From Crambe crambe (lineage: Eukaryota; Porifera; Demospongiae; Poecilosclerida; Crambeidae), in NCBI GenBank assembly GCA_963924555.1, contig OZ004590.1, positions 4,642,001 through 4,706,000 on the forward strand: a stretch of DNA of 64,000 nt, given 5' to 3'. This document shows positions 51,277 to 63,466 of the stretch, one piece after another; within the stretch, counting starts at the first letter, position 1; each line of letters opens with the position of its first letter. A model generated the notes under the pieces. The model ran no database searches, was not told the DNA's origin, and saw nothing but the letters and a program-made list of their open reading frames with translations. Made by a program: the position numbers and the translations under genes.

Positions 51277-51346
51277 TTCTAAACTGCCAGTGTGCCAGAA
51301 ATTTTAAACTTTTCCCGCCCTTTACGCAGGAAACCTCGTGGCCAAT
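51277..51346. promoter_or_regulatory. 70-bp bidirectional promoter MUS81 / DDB2 with E2F-like site
   Basis: Only 70 bp separate the MUS81 ATG (51276, minus) from the DDB2 ATG (51347, plus). TTTCCCGC at 51311-51318 fits the E2F consensus TTTSSCGC. Both 5' UTRs must be extremely short or overlap. Confidence 0.65.
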
Positions 51347-52660
51347 ATGAACCTTGTTGATGTTTTGAACTCGGGCAAACAGCTGCCCGCAGGAGGCCCA
51401 AGCTTTGAGTCTTACACCCAGCACGTTCGGACCTGCTTGGGAAGGCGCCTGGAGAACCAGTGCTCCAGCTGGAAGGTTGTGCACACAGCTAGCTCCTTCA
51501 CCAGGCGTGTGACAGCCATACGCTGGCATCCCGTCCATCCTGACGTGATAGCATACGGAACACACGGTGGAGACGTCCATCTGTGGAGGTTCAGCAAACC
51601 ATGCACTGAGGATGATCCCATGATTAAAGGAGTGGGGATGGGATACGGCTGCATCACTGAGATGAGATTCCACCCTCATCAGCCCCTCCTCATTTACACC
51701 ACAGCAGTGGATGGACGATTCTCCTTGAGTGATTTTGAAGGCAGACACTCCACCATCATCCTGGACTCAGCGGACATCAACTACTGGCTGTGTTCCTTGG
51801 ATTTCTCAATCGAGCATGGAGTAATAGTTGTAGGAAACAACCATGGCTCTGCCACATTGCTGGATCTGGAGAGCAATAAGACTATCAGAAAACACAATAA
51901 ATTACACAAAGGAAAGATAAAATATGCCGAATTCTGTCCATCTCGCAACTGGATGCTGGCTACTGCATCAGTGGATCGGACTGTTAAGCTATGGGACATA
52001 AGGATGTTGCGATCTGCTGGAAACGATGGAAAACCTCAACCTCTCTCCATTGCAGAACACTCGGGTGTGGTGAGTTCAGCCTACTTTGACCCCATCTCCG
52101 GGGTCCGGCTGCTTACCACTGCCCAGAACGAGGAGATTAGAGTGTACGATTCTCACAATCTTTGGAAAAAACCAACTTTTGTCATTTCACATCCTCATCG
52201 CAACTTCCAGCATATGACAGACATCAAGGCCACTTGGCACCCTCTCTATGACAACTTATGTGTTGTGGGACGATATCCAAAGAGAGAGAACCCGGATCAG
52301 TCACGAACTGTTGATTTGATTGATCTCGGGACAGGGAAGAGAACAGGTTACTTCTATGCTTCACACCTCTCAGGAATTATTCAGTTGAACCAGTTTAACA
52401 AGTTAGGAGATTGTCTTGCATCTGGTATGGGATACAATGGGTTAATATGGAAATTCTCTGAAGAAAATTCGGTAAATATGTCACAAAAGCAGAAGAAAAG
52501 AGGCAGGGCCTTGGAAGATGTACTGCTTGGAAGTGGCACTGCACCAAAGAAACGCAGGTGTTCAGAAGGCAGGCAAAAGAAGGATCAGCCAAAGAAAAAG
52601 AAATTGAACTCTGTCCTACATTGTGAAGTAACAGTGAGACCTAAAAGAAAGAAGAACTGA
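51347..52660 (+). CDS. DDB2: DNA damage-binding protein 2 (XPE), WD40 UV-lesion sensor
   Basis: Single exon, 437 aa, unlike every recognised neighbour. DDB2 binds UV photoproducts and serves as substrate receptor of the DDB1-CUL4 ligase in global genome repair. Seven-bladed WD40 propeller; the blade signatures VTAIRWHP, MLATASVDRTVKLWDIR (DWD-type DDB1-box context) and ATWHP are visible. The lesion-probing hairpin FQH is kept in HPHRNFQHMTDIKATWHP, as is GRYPKRE. The C-terminal 55 residues are basic (GTAPKKRRC; KKDQPKKKKL) and likely nuclear-localising, an extension relative to the propeller end. Start: the frame is open upstream to GTG at 51338, but the first ATG is 51347 and gives MNLVDVLNSG. 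It shares a promoter with MUS81 and lies 103 bp before CPSF2. Confidence 0.95.
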   Translation: MNLVDVLNSGKQLPAGGPSFESYTQHVRTCLGRRLENQCSSWKVVHTASSFTRRVTAIRWHPVHPDVIAYGTHGGDVHLWRFSKPCTEDDPMIKGVGMGYGCITEMRFHPHQPLLIYTTAVDGRFSLSDFEGRHSTIILDSADINYWLCSLDFSIEHGVIVVGNNHGSATLLDLESNKTIRKHNKLHKGKIKYAEFCPSRNWMLATASVDRTVKLWDIRMLRSAGNDGKPQPLSIAEHSGVVSSAYFDPISGVRLLTTAQNEEIRVYDSHNLWKKPTFVISHPHRNFQHMTDIKATWHPLYDNLCVVGRYPKRENPDQSRTVDLIDLGTGKRTGYFYASHLSGIIQLNQFNKLGDCLASGMGYNGLIWKFSEENSVNMSQKQKKRGRALEDVLLGSGTAPKKRRCSEGRQKKDQPKKKKLNSVLHCEVTVRPKRKKN

Positions 52661-52701
52661 CAATTGCACTTGATTTCATTTTCACATCACTAGAATCGTA
52701 C

Positions 52702-52713
52702 TGCGCATGTGCA
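52702..52713. promoter_or_regulatory. NRF1-like site before CPSF2
   Basis: TGCGCATGTGCA, one base off the NRF1 palindrome, 50 bp before the CPSF2 ATG and followed by a CG-rich block GCGAGCGCGCGCC. Confidence 0.4.
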
Positions 52714-52763
52714 GCGAGCGCGCGCCAATATTGAATTTTAACGTCCTTTACCCATCGAGGAAA

Positions 52764-54609
52764 ATGACTTCCATCATCAAGTTCACAGCTCTTTCAGGAG
52801 CTCACGATGAGTCGCCTCCCTGCTACCTTCTGCAAGTGGACCATTTCTGCTTCCTACTGGACTGTGGATGGGATGAGAATTTTGACATGGCTGTCATTGA
52901 CAACATCAAAAAGTAGCAAGTCTTTACAGTAGTCACGCCATAGAACAATTCTTTTAATGTGTGCATACCTCCCTCCTTCTTTACCCACCTCTTCTTCTCC
53001 CTATTTTCCTTCCCCTTTATTCCCTTATCTTTGTGCTCCTTTCTATCTTCCTCTCCTGTCCTCCTCTCTTCCCTTCCTCCTCCTCCTCCTCCTCCTCTTC
53101 TCTTCCCTTCCTTCTTCTCCTCTTCCTCCTCCTCCTCCTCCTCCTCCTCTCCCTTCCTCCTCCTCCTCCTCCTCCTCCTACTACTACTACTACTACTCCC
53201 CTCCTCCTCCTCCTCTCCCTTCCTCCTCCTCCTCCTCCTCCTCCTCCTCCTCCTCCTCCTCCTCCTACTACTACTACTACTCCTCTCCCTTCCTCCTCCT
53301 CCTCCTCCTCCTCATCATCATCTTATAGACACTTACATCATATCGATGCCATCCTTCTGAGTCACCCTGACGTCCTCCACCTGGGCACTCTCCCGTACTT
53401 GGTGGGAAAGCTGGACCTCAAGTGCCCCATCTATGCCACTATTCCCATCTACAAAATGGGACAGATGTTCATGTACGACTTGTACCAGTCCCGACATAAC
53501 TGTGAAGAGTTCGACCTCTTCACTCTCGACGATGTGGATGCAGCATTTGATCTCATCATTCAAGTCAAATACTCCCAGACTGTTCAATTAAAAGGTCAAA
53601 GTGCAATCATATTAGGACATACCTTGTAGCACTATTTCTCTTCTGAGAATAAACTCCTTGACAACAAAGCTCCTTGATAACAAAGTTGAACCTTTAAACG
53701 TGGACACTTTTCGGGACCAGTAATAAGTACCCTGATCACCCTGATCAAGGAGGTGTCCTTAATTCAGGGGTGAATTATATAAAGTTTTTCGCATTTCATA
53801 TTTTAGGGGTTCTACTATATTTGTTTATTTGAGAATTTGTGCTTTTCTTTGATCACACATTAGGGAAAGGAAATGGTATTACCATCACACCACACCCTGC
53901 CGGTCACATGGTGGGTGGTACTATTTGGAAGATTGTCAAGGATGGTGAGGAGGTCATTGTTTATGCAGTCGACTACAATCACAAGAAAGAAAGGTATGCA
54001 TACATAAGGAGAGATCTTGTTTGATGTACGCAAGAGAATTGCCTTCTGTCTCCTGCATTCAGACATCTTGATGGAGCAGTTCTAGAAACCCTGACCAGAC
54101 CACACCTCCTCATCACAGACGCTTACAATGCTCTCAATGTGCAGGCAAGAAGGAAAGAAAGGGACCAGGCTCTACTCAGTAAACTAAAGAATACCAGAGA
54201 ATACTAGACTTTTAAAAAAAATTTCTTTTTCTTTTTAGCCAATATTCTCAAGACACTGAGGAGTAATGGTAACATACTGATCGCCGTGGATACAGCTGGG
54301 CGAGTCTTGGAGCTATCACAGCTGCTGGTACAGTCATAATGTAGTGAATAGTCAATATGTATCTGAGGTGGTGGGGAGTGATTAATACTGTTGATGTTCA
54401 CATAACATGCGTATAATACAGTGGAAAGGACACTCTGAAAAAACGACTAACCTCTCAACAAAGGACAATCTAAAAGTACCTTTGTATATACACTCTATAC
54501 AAAATAACCTCCAACCTCTCTACAAAGGACAAAAGGATGGGTCCTAAGTATGTCCATTATTTGGAGGTTTCACTGTATTGTGTAGTATTTGACTCCATTA
54601 ACACTTTAC

Positions 54610-54656
<47 letters not shown>

Positions 54657-57182
54657 GCAGGATCAGATGTGGAAGAATACGGAGTCAGGGTTGTGTGCTT
54701 ACTCCATTGCCCTCCTCAACAATGTCAGTTACAACGTTGTGGAGTTTGCCAAGTCTCAGGTTGAGTGGATGAGTGAGAAAATCATGAGGATGTTCGAAGA
54801 CACAAGGAACAACCCCTTCCAGTTCAAGTGAGTAGGCATAGTAGAACACCCCTAAATGTGGACTCCCTGATATGCAAAAACCTCTGTTATTTGGGATCCC
54901 TCTGCAATTCAATTGATCCCTACACTCCCTTAATCAGGATAAAATGATAAAACACAAAAAACCTCTATTGGGATCCCTCTGCTACCTCCAAGACACTTAT
55001 TACTGGTCCCAAAAGTGTCCACATTAGAGGGTTTCACTGTACCATGCTTATTTTTCCTCTAGGCATATTACTTTGTGCCACACTCTGGCAGACTTGGCCA
55101 ACGTTCCTGAACCCAAGGTTAGTTAGTTAGTGTGCATTTCATTTCATAGAATTATGATTGGGGCGAACGAAGCAAGGCTTGCCCCACACTAGGGAGTTGA
55201 ATGAGAGCTTTCTACTATAATTATGTATGTATGTCCGATGTAGTTTATTTCCATGACGACCTTCAGTAAACTGAGCATGTGTGCTCACCCCACAATGCTT
55301 GTATTTCCTTAGTAATGAATTAGAGTATGCGATGAAACCTTTCTTTCCTATGTGACCACCTGCCTATAATATTAGGTCAGTTCTGGTGTGCAATTTCATG
55401 TGGTAAAATTTCATGGGAGCCATTATAATTCCAAGAAATCCACAGGAACTTTACCCCACAAGAATTTCTCTCTGTATTGTCCATTGAATCAAAAGGTCTA
55501 GTGGGTTGAAGTTCGACTCTATTAATGTACAATAGCTTAGGCCCACACTAGTGGGTCGAAGCTCATAGCTTAGGCCCACACTAGTGGGATTGAATCTCGA
55601 CTCTATTAATGTACGGTAGTTTAGGCCCACACTAGTGGGATCAAATCTCAACTCTCTATTAATGTACGGTAGCTTAGGCCCACACTAGTGGGATTGAACC
55701 TCGACTCTCTATTAATGTACAATGTACAGTAGCTTAGGCCCACACTAGTGGGATTGAACCTCGACTCTCTATTAATGTACGGTACCTTAGGCCCATACTA
55801 GTAGGTTGAAAAACCCAACTAGCTTAGGCCAACACTAGTGCGTTGAATCTCGACTTTGGCCCACACTAGGTGCACTGCTGCATCCATTAATTATCATTCT
55901 ATTAAAACCACCTCTTTATTTAATTAATAATTGGGCTCATAAAAATGACTATCTATTATTTATGACTTCTCTGATAAGGCCTCTTCTATTTAGACTACTT
56001 ACCAGGTGGTTGCTATGGACAGGTTTCACAGTATTAAAATTTTAAGCCTTACAATTTTGAATTTCGAGTTCCCTCTTGTCATTATGTATGTATGTATGTA
56101 TGTATGTATGTATGTATGTGTGGAGTCACTGGCAGTGAGTGGTTTGCACTCTGGGCTTGTAAGCGGGAGACCGTGAGTTCGACCAGTGACAAATGGTGTT
56201 TATCCGTCCTTTTCACCAGCATTAATTTGCTAGTGAATATCCATCTAACACCATGCCACCAGTCCACCCAGCTGAAAATGGGTACCTGGAATTTCCAGGG
56301 TGCAAATCAAACCGGCTATCTCTCCAATATCAGTTGCGGTCCAGGTGGGACTTCAGATGCCCACACCACTGAGATAGTCAGTCCTCCTGCAAGGTCCTAG
56401 CCCAGGCTCCAGGAGGTTACCAGCACTGGCTCATAGTGCCTGCTTAGTGCACAGGCATCCTGGCTTGACCAGGTGCTCAGTGGCAGCTAGATGATTTGCA
56501 TTTTGCATGTATGTATATGTATGTACCCTAGGATCATCCCTATTGAGTGTTTCATCTTTCCACCACACAATACAAACAGGCTGTTCTGGTTAGTGTTCCA
56601 GACCTCGAGTGTGGATTTTCACGCGACCTCTTTGTCCAGTGGACAGCAAATCCAAGGAACAGCGTCATTTTGACCTGCCGGCCTTCCCCTGGCTGTTTGG
56701 CCAGGAAACTCATTGATGGACCCAAACCAGCAACTCTTGAGATGATAGTGAGTGAGCTCACCAGATAGAGACTCCCACACCACACTGTTAACTTAGTGGC
56801 TCTGTTATTAAAAATTAATTAATTCTGAATAATGGACAGACTTGGGACCCAGCCTTTATCCTTAGTAGAGCGGTTGTCCTCTTTTGGAGGTTATATTGTC
56901 CTTTGTTGGGAGGTTTGTTCCTCTTTCAAAGAGTCCTTTATCATAGATTCCAGAGATTCCAGGTGTAGAGATGGTTCAACCATTCTGGAATGCATAGTAG
57001 AAACAATTGTCAGTCAATAGCTACCTGTAGTATCCTAAAAGTATCCTGAAGAATCCTTACTCAGTAGAAACAATTGTCAGCCAATAGCTACCTGTAGTAT
57101 CCTAAAAGTATACTGAAGAATCCTGACTCTTTTTATTCCTCATCACTTATATACATTTGACACATAAGGGATCTTTTGGTCA

Positions 57183-57216
<34 letters not shown>

Positions 57217-58888
57217 CCATGAAGGTTCGCAGACGTGTCTACTTGGAGGGGGAGGAGCTTGAGAGGTATCGACAGAAGGAAAGAGAAGAGAAAGCTAAGC
57301 AACTAGCTGAAAAGTAAAAGTAGAAAAAACTTTGGAATGATTTTGAACTTTTCTCTCTTACTTTCCAGAGAAGCAGAAGCGGCAGAGGAAAGTGATGAGG
57401 AGATGGAGGTGGAGACCAGTGCTCCAGCTGCCTCCACCCCTACCTCCTCCTCCAAGCCCCCTCGTCACGACCTCATGATTGACGACACAAAGACACGCAG
57501 CACCTTCTTCAAGCTAACCAAGTCGTACCCCATGTACCCCTGTCCCGACGAGAAGAGCAAGTGGGATGACTATGGCGAACCCATCAGGTACATATGTACA
57601 TAGAGTTAATCACAAGCAGAATTGAACAAGAAATGAAAGGTATGTACGCCCACTGAAGTAATCAAGTAAATGTTTTGAATGAGCTTCTTAAGCTTCACAT
57701 TAAATCCTCACACCTAATACCATTTATTAGACACTTCTTCTCCACAATAGATAGAAATAAGTAGTTACTTCTTCCTATGAAGTTGTTTGACTACTTCTTC
57801 ACACTGAATGGTCGATGATATCATAGCCACTTAGTTTTGCGATTGGGTGTTGTTGTTGTCTTTTGAAATGAGACCTGATCTTTTATGCAGAGTAGAAGAT
57901 TATATAATAAAGGATATCATCTCACATGAGGAGAAAGAGGTATGTACCGTTACATGAATGTACCTTGCTTGTATGGCATTATAAATCTGCATTTGGAATT
58001 CATTTGAGAAAACATATGCTCTTGATCATTCTCCATTTCACTTGGTCTCTTTGTCTAGTTCAATAAGGTCCAGCCATTTTCCTTACCCTTTCCACCTCAA
58101 CCACAAATGTACTTGTTGGATATCAAACAGAAAATCAATAACTCTGCCTCATTCATAATTAGGCGTTTACCAAACTTAGCAGACCTTTGGTCTCTCTATG
58201 GTATTTTCCTAAGGCCTCCTCCCTCTCTCTCTCTCCACTACTTTCATGGCGTGTTTACAGTTTAGAATGCGTCTTCTTACAAAGTCATCGATACTCACTC
58301 TTGACAAAGGGTCAGACCTATGGCTTGCCTTGACCACTTGAATTTTAATAATGCCTGTGGTGCCTTCTTTTGCCTGCCCTGCCAGTCTGTCCTGAAGATA
58401 ATCACTCGTGTTCCTCTTTGTAAACAAAGAAAGTATATGATTTCTACGTTCATATTTTTGGTTTTATTCTATTTTTAGAAGATTCAAGTAGAGCCCTCTG
58501 AAGAAGGTATGCTTTTAACTTTGAGCTTCTATTGTTTGTTTTCGTTATCATCTTTTTTTCTTATTCTTCTCCCTTTATTGTGGTTTAATTACAGAGCAAG
58601 TTACCATGCCGACCAAATGCATTAGCCACAAGCAAAGCATTGCTATCAAGTGAGTGGTCAGTGCCTATGTATACAAACAGCACAAATCTTTCTACATATC
58701 AAACCACACCATATTTAGCATGCCTGTCCTCCCTCCCCAACCCTCACCTCAACTCCTCCTCCTGATGACCTTTTCACCTTTCCCACGCATGCCCGAGTTT
58801 TTTTTTTGTTTTTAATCGGTATTGTGGATGATGAGAGACCCTAGTAGTTAGTGCTTGAAACCAAATCCTTTTTGTAGTCAGCATTCAG

Positions 58889-58948
<60 letters not shown>

Positions 58949-61900
58949 ATTCTCGCAATAAAAAGATTTTTTTTCCCCTGAAGAACCATCCATTCATTTT
59001 TTACTTTTCACTTCTTTCAAGATGTCCAGTGTCATACATTGACTTTGAGGGAAGGTCAGATGGAGAATCCATTAAAAGGATCGTCTCCTTCGTCAAACCT
59101 AGGCAGCTGGTGAGTGTATATAACATGATGCAATTCGATACATTGGAATAAGATGGTGAAGTCCTACAGCCATTATTATGTAACTTATTGTTATGGCAAT
59201 ATCCACTACATAAGTACTGTGTGGCGATTGAGATTACGCGTATTCCGTCTGAAACCTTTCCTGAACATTATATTTAGCTTTGTGGTTGTAACTACTTAAT
59301 TTGCTTCCAATGTTTATGGCCTCTGTGACTCATTTTTTTTTGTTTACTACATTAGCATGCAGCATGTATGTAGAAACCACAGTCTCGACTGCTTTAAAAC
59401 ATGTGCTATAGAGGCCCTAGCCTTTCCTCTTCTTCCTGCATGGGTTCAAAGGCCAGTTCCTGGTAATCATTTTCCCCCCAGAAGTGTGCGAAGTTACCAT
59501 GTGGGTTTTGTTTAGTTGGGCATTTCTAAGGTGGTTAGCATTTATATTAGAAAATATTCGTGAACTTGATTGATAATCATAGAGATAAGAGAGTTGTAGA
59601 GTTGTAAAAAATGAGGAGGGAATTGTACGAAGGTAGCTGACTAGAATTCAAAGTTCCTGCTTTGGTATTTCGGGGGGAAAAGCTCATGGAATACCTCATT
59701 CAAACTAACCAGCAGGTTACTAAATCTCAAGGGCAAGGGGAGAGCAAATGCTTCCCCCCTGAATGCAGCCCTGTGTATGCTCAGTAGCATGGTTCAAGAG
59801 TGGATTATGATCAGACCGGTAGTTTAACCCAAATCACCAGCCCACGCAAAGTGGTGATTTAATGCTAACTGAAGACTCTCTATTAAAGGGATTCCCTTTC
59901 TCTGCTACGGCTCCACAAGTGTTGGATGAGCAGCAGAGCCATTACGATGGCTCCCTTGAATCAGTGTGTGTTTTCCTTGCTGAAGAGATGATGCTTGTCC
60001 AGTTGCTTTGATGTGTGGGTGTTTCCACAATAACATCCAGTGTGAGCAGAAGCTCTATGACATATAAACATGGAAGTAGATGTCACCAACTCATAATATT
60101 ATGCAGTGTTCGGAACCTTCAATAAAGAATATTCCAATTTTACCTCTCGATAATCTCTAAAAAAAAGTAATATACACTCGATATAAAATAACCTCCTAAA
60201 GAGTGCAACTTCTACAAAGGACAAAAGGCTTAGTCCCAAGATTTCGAGGTTCCATTATACTTCATAATTCTCCTCTGACTCATTTTTTCTCTCGGTGTAC
60301 AATATACTGACTGTAGTTTTGATCCAGCCATTTCTGTTTCTTCAGATACTGATTCATGGTGGATCGAAGGCTACCAACAGCCTGGTGGAGTACTTCGGTA
60401 AAAGTCTAAAACTCCCGAAAGATAAGATAGCTGCTCCTCAGATTGGAGAAGTCGTGGATGCCACCACAGAGAGTCACATCTATCAGGTGTAGTGATAAAG
60501 ATACAGTGGAACGTCTGATAAAAGGACACTCCGAAGAGGACAAACTTTGTATACAAAATAAAAGAGGACAACCTCTCTACAAAGGATAAAAGGCTGGGTC
60601 CCAAGTGTGTCCATTACTCAGAGTACAAAGGACAAAAGCCTGGGTCCCAAGTGTGTCCATTACTCAGGGGTTCAAATAATTTATTCTCCCAAATCAAGAG
60701 GGCAGGGCAGGGCTGGGAGAAGGTAGGATGGGGCAGGGCTAGCAGGGAGGGGGACAGGACTGAGAGAGAGAGGCAGGACAGGGCGGGGCTAGGAGAGGGT
60801 AGGGCAGGGCTGGGAGAGTGTTTGACTGAACCTCTCTTTATTGTAAAAGGTTAAACTGACGGACTCTCTAATCAGCTCCATCTCCTTCAGTCAAGCGAAG
60901 GGTGTGAAACTGGCATGGCTGGATGGAATGATCTGTTTCAGTTCTCCTACCAGTAAAGGGTTAGTGGGTGACGGAGAAAGTAAAGAGTTGAATCTGGTGC
61001 CTGTTCTGGATGCTCTTCCTCCAGCAGAGGTGTGTGTGTGTGTGTGTGTGCAAGTAGCTAGCTAGAGATTAAAGATTGCTCATGTTGGAAACTGATTCAG
61101 CAACTAGTTAAGTTACAGCTACTCTGTGACATTCTAAAGATTGGAAACTGATCCAGCAACTGGTTATGTTACTTTAAGTTCCTGCCTTTGAAGGTGTGGC
61201 ATGTTATTGTTTGACTGCTTCAATCATAACTATTTTACATTTGCTCTCGAGGAATACTGATCCAGCAACTACTTATGTTCCTGCCTTTGAAGGTGTGGCA
61301 CTTTATTGTCTGACTGCTTCAATCATAACTAGATATTCATTTTACATTTGCTCTTGGCCATTTCCTCGAGAGAGAAAAAATCTCCAATTGTGTAATAGTT
61401 ACTTGCTGGTGTTTTAGAACAAACTGGAATACTGACAGACTGTTTGTTTTAGCTGCAGAAATAGACAACACATCATCATAGAGTCACAGGTTCATAGATC
61501 TTTATTAAATATCTGGTGCACAAAGCAACAGTTCCTCTCCAGTAATATTTTATTAGTCCCAACAGAATATCTCTGAGTGGTGTCATTTAGGCAGCCATTT
61601 ATTTTGCTGGTGGATGTGGTGGCTTTAAGTATTTGGTGGTCCAGTCCGAGGTATTTGCTGGTGGATGTGGTGGTATGTATACTTGGTGGTTAATATTCAG
61701 CTGGTGGACATGGTGGTATACAAGTATTTTGGTGGTTAATATTCATCATTTGGGGTATTTTGGTGGTCTAGGTTTGAAGACTGAGCAGCTTCCTTTGTTA
61801 CCATACTTACGTAAGGGTGTGGTTATTACATCATTTCACCGATTCACAGTATCTGAGTGCAAAATAGCGATGTCTTCCTTGATTCCTCCACAGGACAAAG

Positions 61901-63082
61901 GACACAGAACTGCCTTCATCAGTCCACCTCGCCTGGCTGACTTCAAACAGGTCTTGACAAAGGCTGGAATTCAGGTATGTGATTGAGTTTTTGTTTAGCT
62001 GATTCACATCTTTGTTGTTGTTGTATGTGTCCGTCCTTAAAATAATACTGAAAAGGTACACTCTGAAGAGAGGATAAACCTCTCAACAAAGTACAATCTA
62101 AAAGTACCTTTGTCTATAAGCAACCTCTCTACAAAGGACAAAAGGCTGGGTCCCATTATATGGAGTTTCCTCTGTATGCCTATCCCTGCTTCTTCACAAT
62201 ATGCATTTTGGGGGGGTTATGCCATTGAAGCAGCTAAAAACAGAAGTTACTTAGTGTTAATACTGAATTACGATCAAGACAATATTAACATCAGGACGGT
62301 ACATCCGTTTCTACTGCACTATAATTACATTACATCACCAATCCAATATTGCTATTAATTATGCGTGATTCTATCACCAAGCAAGATCGTCTCCAAGCTC
62401 ATCCTTGAGTTCCGTGACTAAGTAACATGTGATCTCTCACAGGAGAACCATGCAAGTGTATACAGTGTGTGTCCATCTTAGTGACAACACTAGTACTTCA
62501 AGTAAGATGATAATTAACCACAAAGTCCTAACCTTCACTTCAATACTGGCTTCTGAATGGCATCATCTATTGGATTTCATGCGTCCTGTATCTTCTTGCG
62601 GTCTACTCGAGTTTCTTGTTTTGGTGGTCTGATTATGGCTTCACTGTCAGTGATAATCATCGTTAGGTAGCTGAAAATGATCTCGTTTCATCTAATCTCT
62701 CTTCACACGACTTCATAGTTTTCGATATTTATACAGTCATAATTGTATTAACAAGGAACTGAACAGATCATAGCTGGAAAGGGGAAATTGATATGTACCC
62801 CATTTTCATTTAGAACTGTGATTGATTGTGATATGGTTCTAGAGTTACCTTTTTCCTTGCCACTTTTCATTCAACAGGCAGAGTTTTCTGGTGGTGTCCT
62901 AGTATGCAATAATGCTGTATCAGTCCGCAAGGTATGGTAGATTTTTTTCCTTCTCAATAAGGACCATCATTCTTTGTACTTCATCACAGACCGAGGGAGG
63001 AGAGTTATGCCTTGAAGGCACCATCTGTGAAGACTATTATCGTGTCAGACAATTGCTGTACGACCAGTTTGCCATTATTTAA
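52764..63082 (+). CDS. CPSF2: cleavage and polyadenylation specificity factor 2 (CPSF100)
   Basis: Complete, 738 aa, 19 exons: 52764-52912, 53329-53594, 53864-53993, 54063-54178, 54239-54327, 54661-54827, 55063-55117, 56580-56747, 57225-57313, 57369-57587, 57891-57939, 58479-58506, 58595-58649, 59022-59109, 60346-60486, 60850-61029, 61894-61974, 62878-62931, 62990-63082. Subunit of the mRNA 3'-end processing complex and partner of the nuclease CPSF73. The metallo-beta-lactamase fold is present but the zinc motif is degenerate ([16 protein letters not shown] in place of HxHxDH), as expected for the inactive CPSF100 paralogue. Beta-CASP blocks: [49 protein letters not shown]. The C-terminal dimerisation region ends with [18 protein letters not shown] and LLYDQFAII. 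Exon 12 is 28 nt. Introns are unusually rich in repeats. Confidence 0.97.
52960..53325. repeat. long pyrimidine tract (CCT)n/(ACT)n in CPSF2 intron 1
   Basis: About 360 bp of almost pure C/T with CCT and ACT runs up to the acceptor of exon 2. Three overlapping open frames (poly-S, poly-L, poly-P) are artefacts. Such polypurine-polypyrimidine mirror DNA can form triplex structures. Confidence 0.9.
54419..54575. mobile_element. MITE family 1 copy in CPSF2 intron 5
   Basis: 157 bp, CAGTGGAA to GGAGGTTTCACTG, flanked by TA. Followed by a 39-bp poly-T (54613-54651) that forms the tract before exon 6. Confidence 0.75.
55485..55870. repeat. tandem repeat with CACACTAGTGGG core in CPSF2 intron 7
   Basis: Seven to eight imperfect 50-70-bp units with the order TTAGGCCCACACTAGTGGG, TTGAA.CTCGACTC, TATTAATGTAC. 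Within each unit CCCACACTAGTGGG is nearly palindromic. No coding content. Confidence 0.8.
56120..56500 (+). mobile_element. tRNA-derived SINE candidate, about 380 bp
   Basis: Starts with an A-box-like TGGCAGTGAGTGG (56130-56142) and B-box GAGTTCGACC (56175-56184) at tRNA spacing, then a 300-bp body without coding signature. It is bounded on the left by (ATGT)n (56083-56120) and on the right by GCATGTATGTATATGTATGT, so it sits inside, or duplicated, an ATGT microsatellite. Intronic in CPSF2. Confidence 0.55.
57940..58478. other. CPSF2 intron 11, with one odd minus-strand open frame
   Basis: A 72-residue minus-strand frame (58209-58427) has normal composition (e.g. [20 protein letters not shown]) but no recognised homology; perhaps a mobile-element fragment. 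Nothing else seen. Confidence 0.3.
58894..58946. repeat. (AG)n microsatellite in CPSF2 intron 13
   Basis: About 26 AG units. Confidence 0.9.
59110..60345. other. CPSF2 intron 14, 1.2 kb
   Basis: The least repetitive long intron in the window. Apart from a degenerate MITE family 1 copy at about 60,110-60,262 I see no exon and no RNA gene that I can support. Confidence 0.4.
61030..61893. repeat. CPSF2 intron 16: (GT)n, 110-bp tandem duplication, GGTGGT-rich run
   Basis: (GT)n at 61030-61050. Two diverged copies (about 61,150-61,256 and 61,259-61,362) share CTGCCTTTGAAGGTGTGGCA and GACTGCTTCAATCATAACTA. A run of TGGTGG motifs lies at about 61,609-61,775. No exon. Confidence 0.7.
61975..62877. 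other. CPSF2 intron 17, 0.9 kb
   Basis: Contains a 5'-truncated MITE family 1 copy (about 62,052-62,175). Otherwise nothing recognised. Confidence 0.4.
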
Positions 63083-63466
63083 TAATTCATGATTGTTTAA
63101 ATTGCAATTTTGCACACAAAAAAAAAAAAAGTCTGTGATGGGAGTATGAATCAAAGGTTGGAGGGAAATGATTAGAGAAAATGATTATACAACGGAAAAC
63201 AAAAACCAACACAAAACAGGTTAAAAATACACCACAGCTAGCTAGGTACTTAACAATTGTGGTTAAACACTGCCAAACGGTTCTTTTTGTGGTGCAATTA
63301 TACATGCCAAAACCAACAGTTATTAATACTTGTGCAGTTTTTCTAGTGTTTGCAGATTGGTTAACTAGTTCTTCTTCAAACACAAGATATCTCTCTGAAC
63401 TAGTATTAGATACAATTTAATTTGAGACAGACAAGGAAAATTTGACAAAAATATTTTTTAAAAAGG
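63083..63466. other. convergent spacer after CPSF2
   Basis: AT-rich with a poly-A run at 63118-63130. Overlapping weak open frames on both strands lack coding character. Probably 3' UTRs of CPSF2 and of the minus-strand gene to the right. Confidence 0.4.

Noticed and set aside
52957-53629. Long frames of poly-Leu, poly-Ser and poly-Pro
   Set aside because: They read through the pyrimidine tract of CPSF2 intron 1; only the end of one frame (from 53329) is a true exon.
58209-58427. 72-codon minus-strand frame in CPSF2 intron 11 as a gene
   Set aside because: No start context, splice sites or recognised homology; kept only as a note on the intron.
63087-63383. 98-codon hydrophobic minus-strand frame
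   Set aside because: Starts and ends without splice logic, lies in a convergent 3' spacer, and has no recognisable membrane-protein family.
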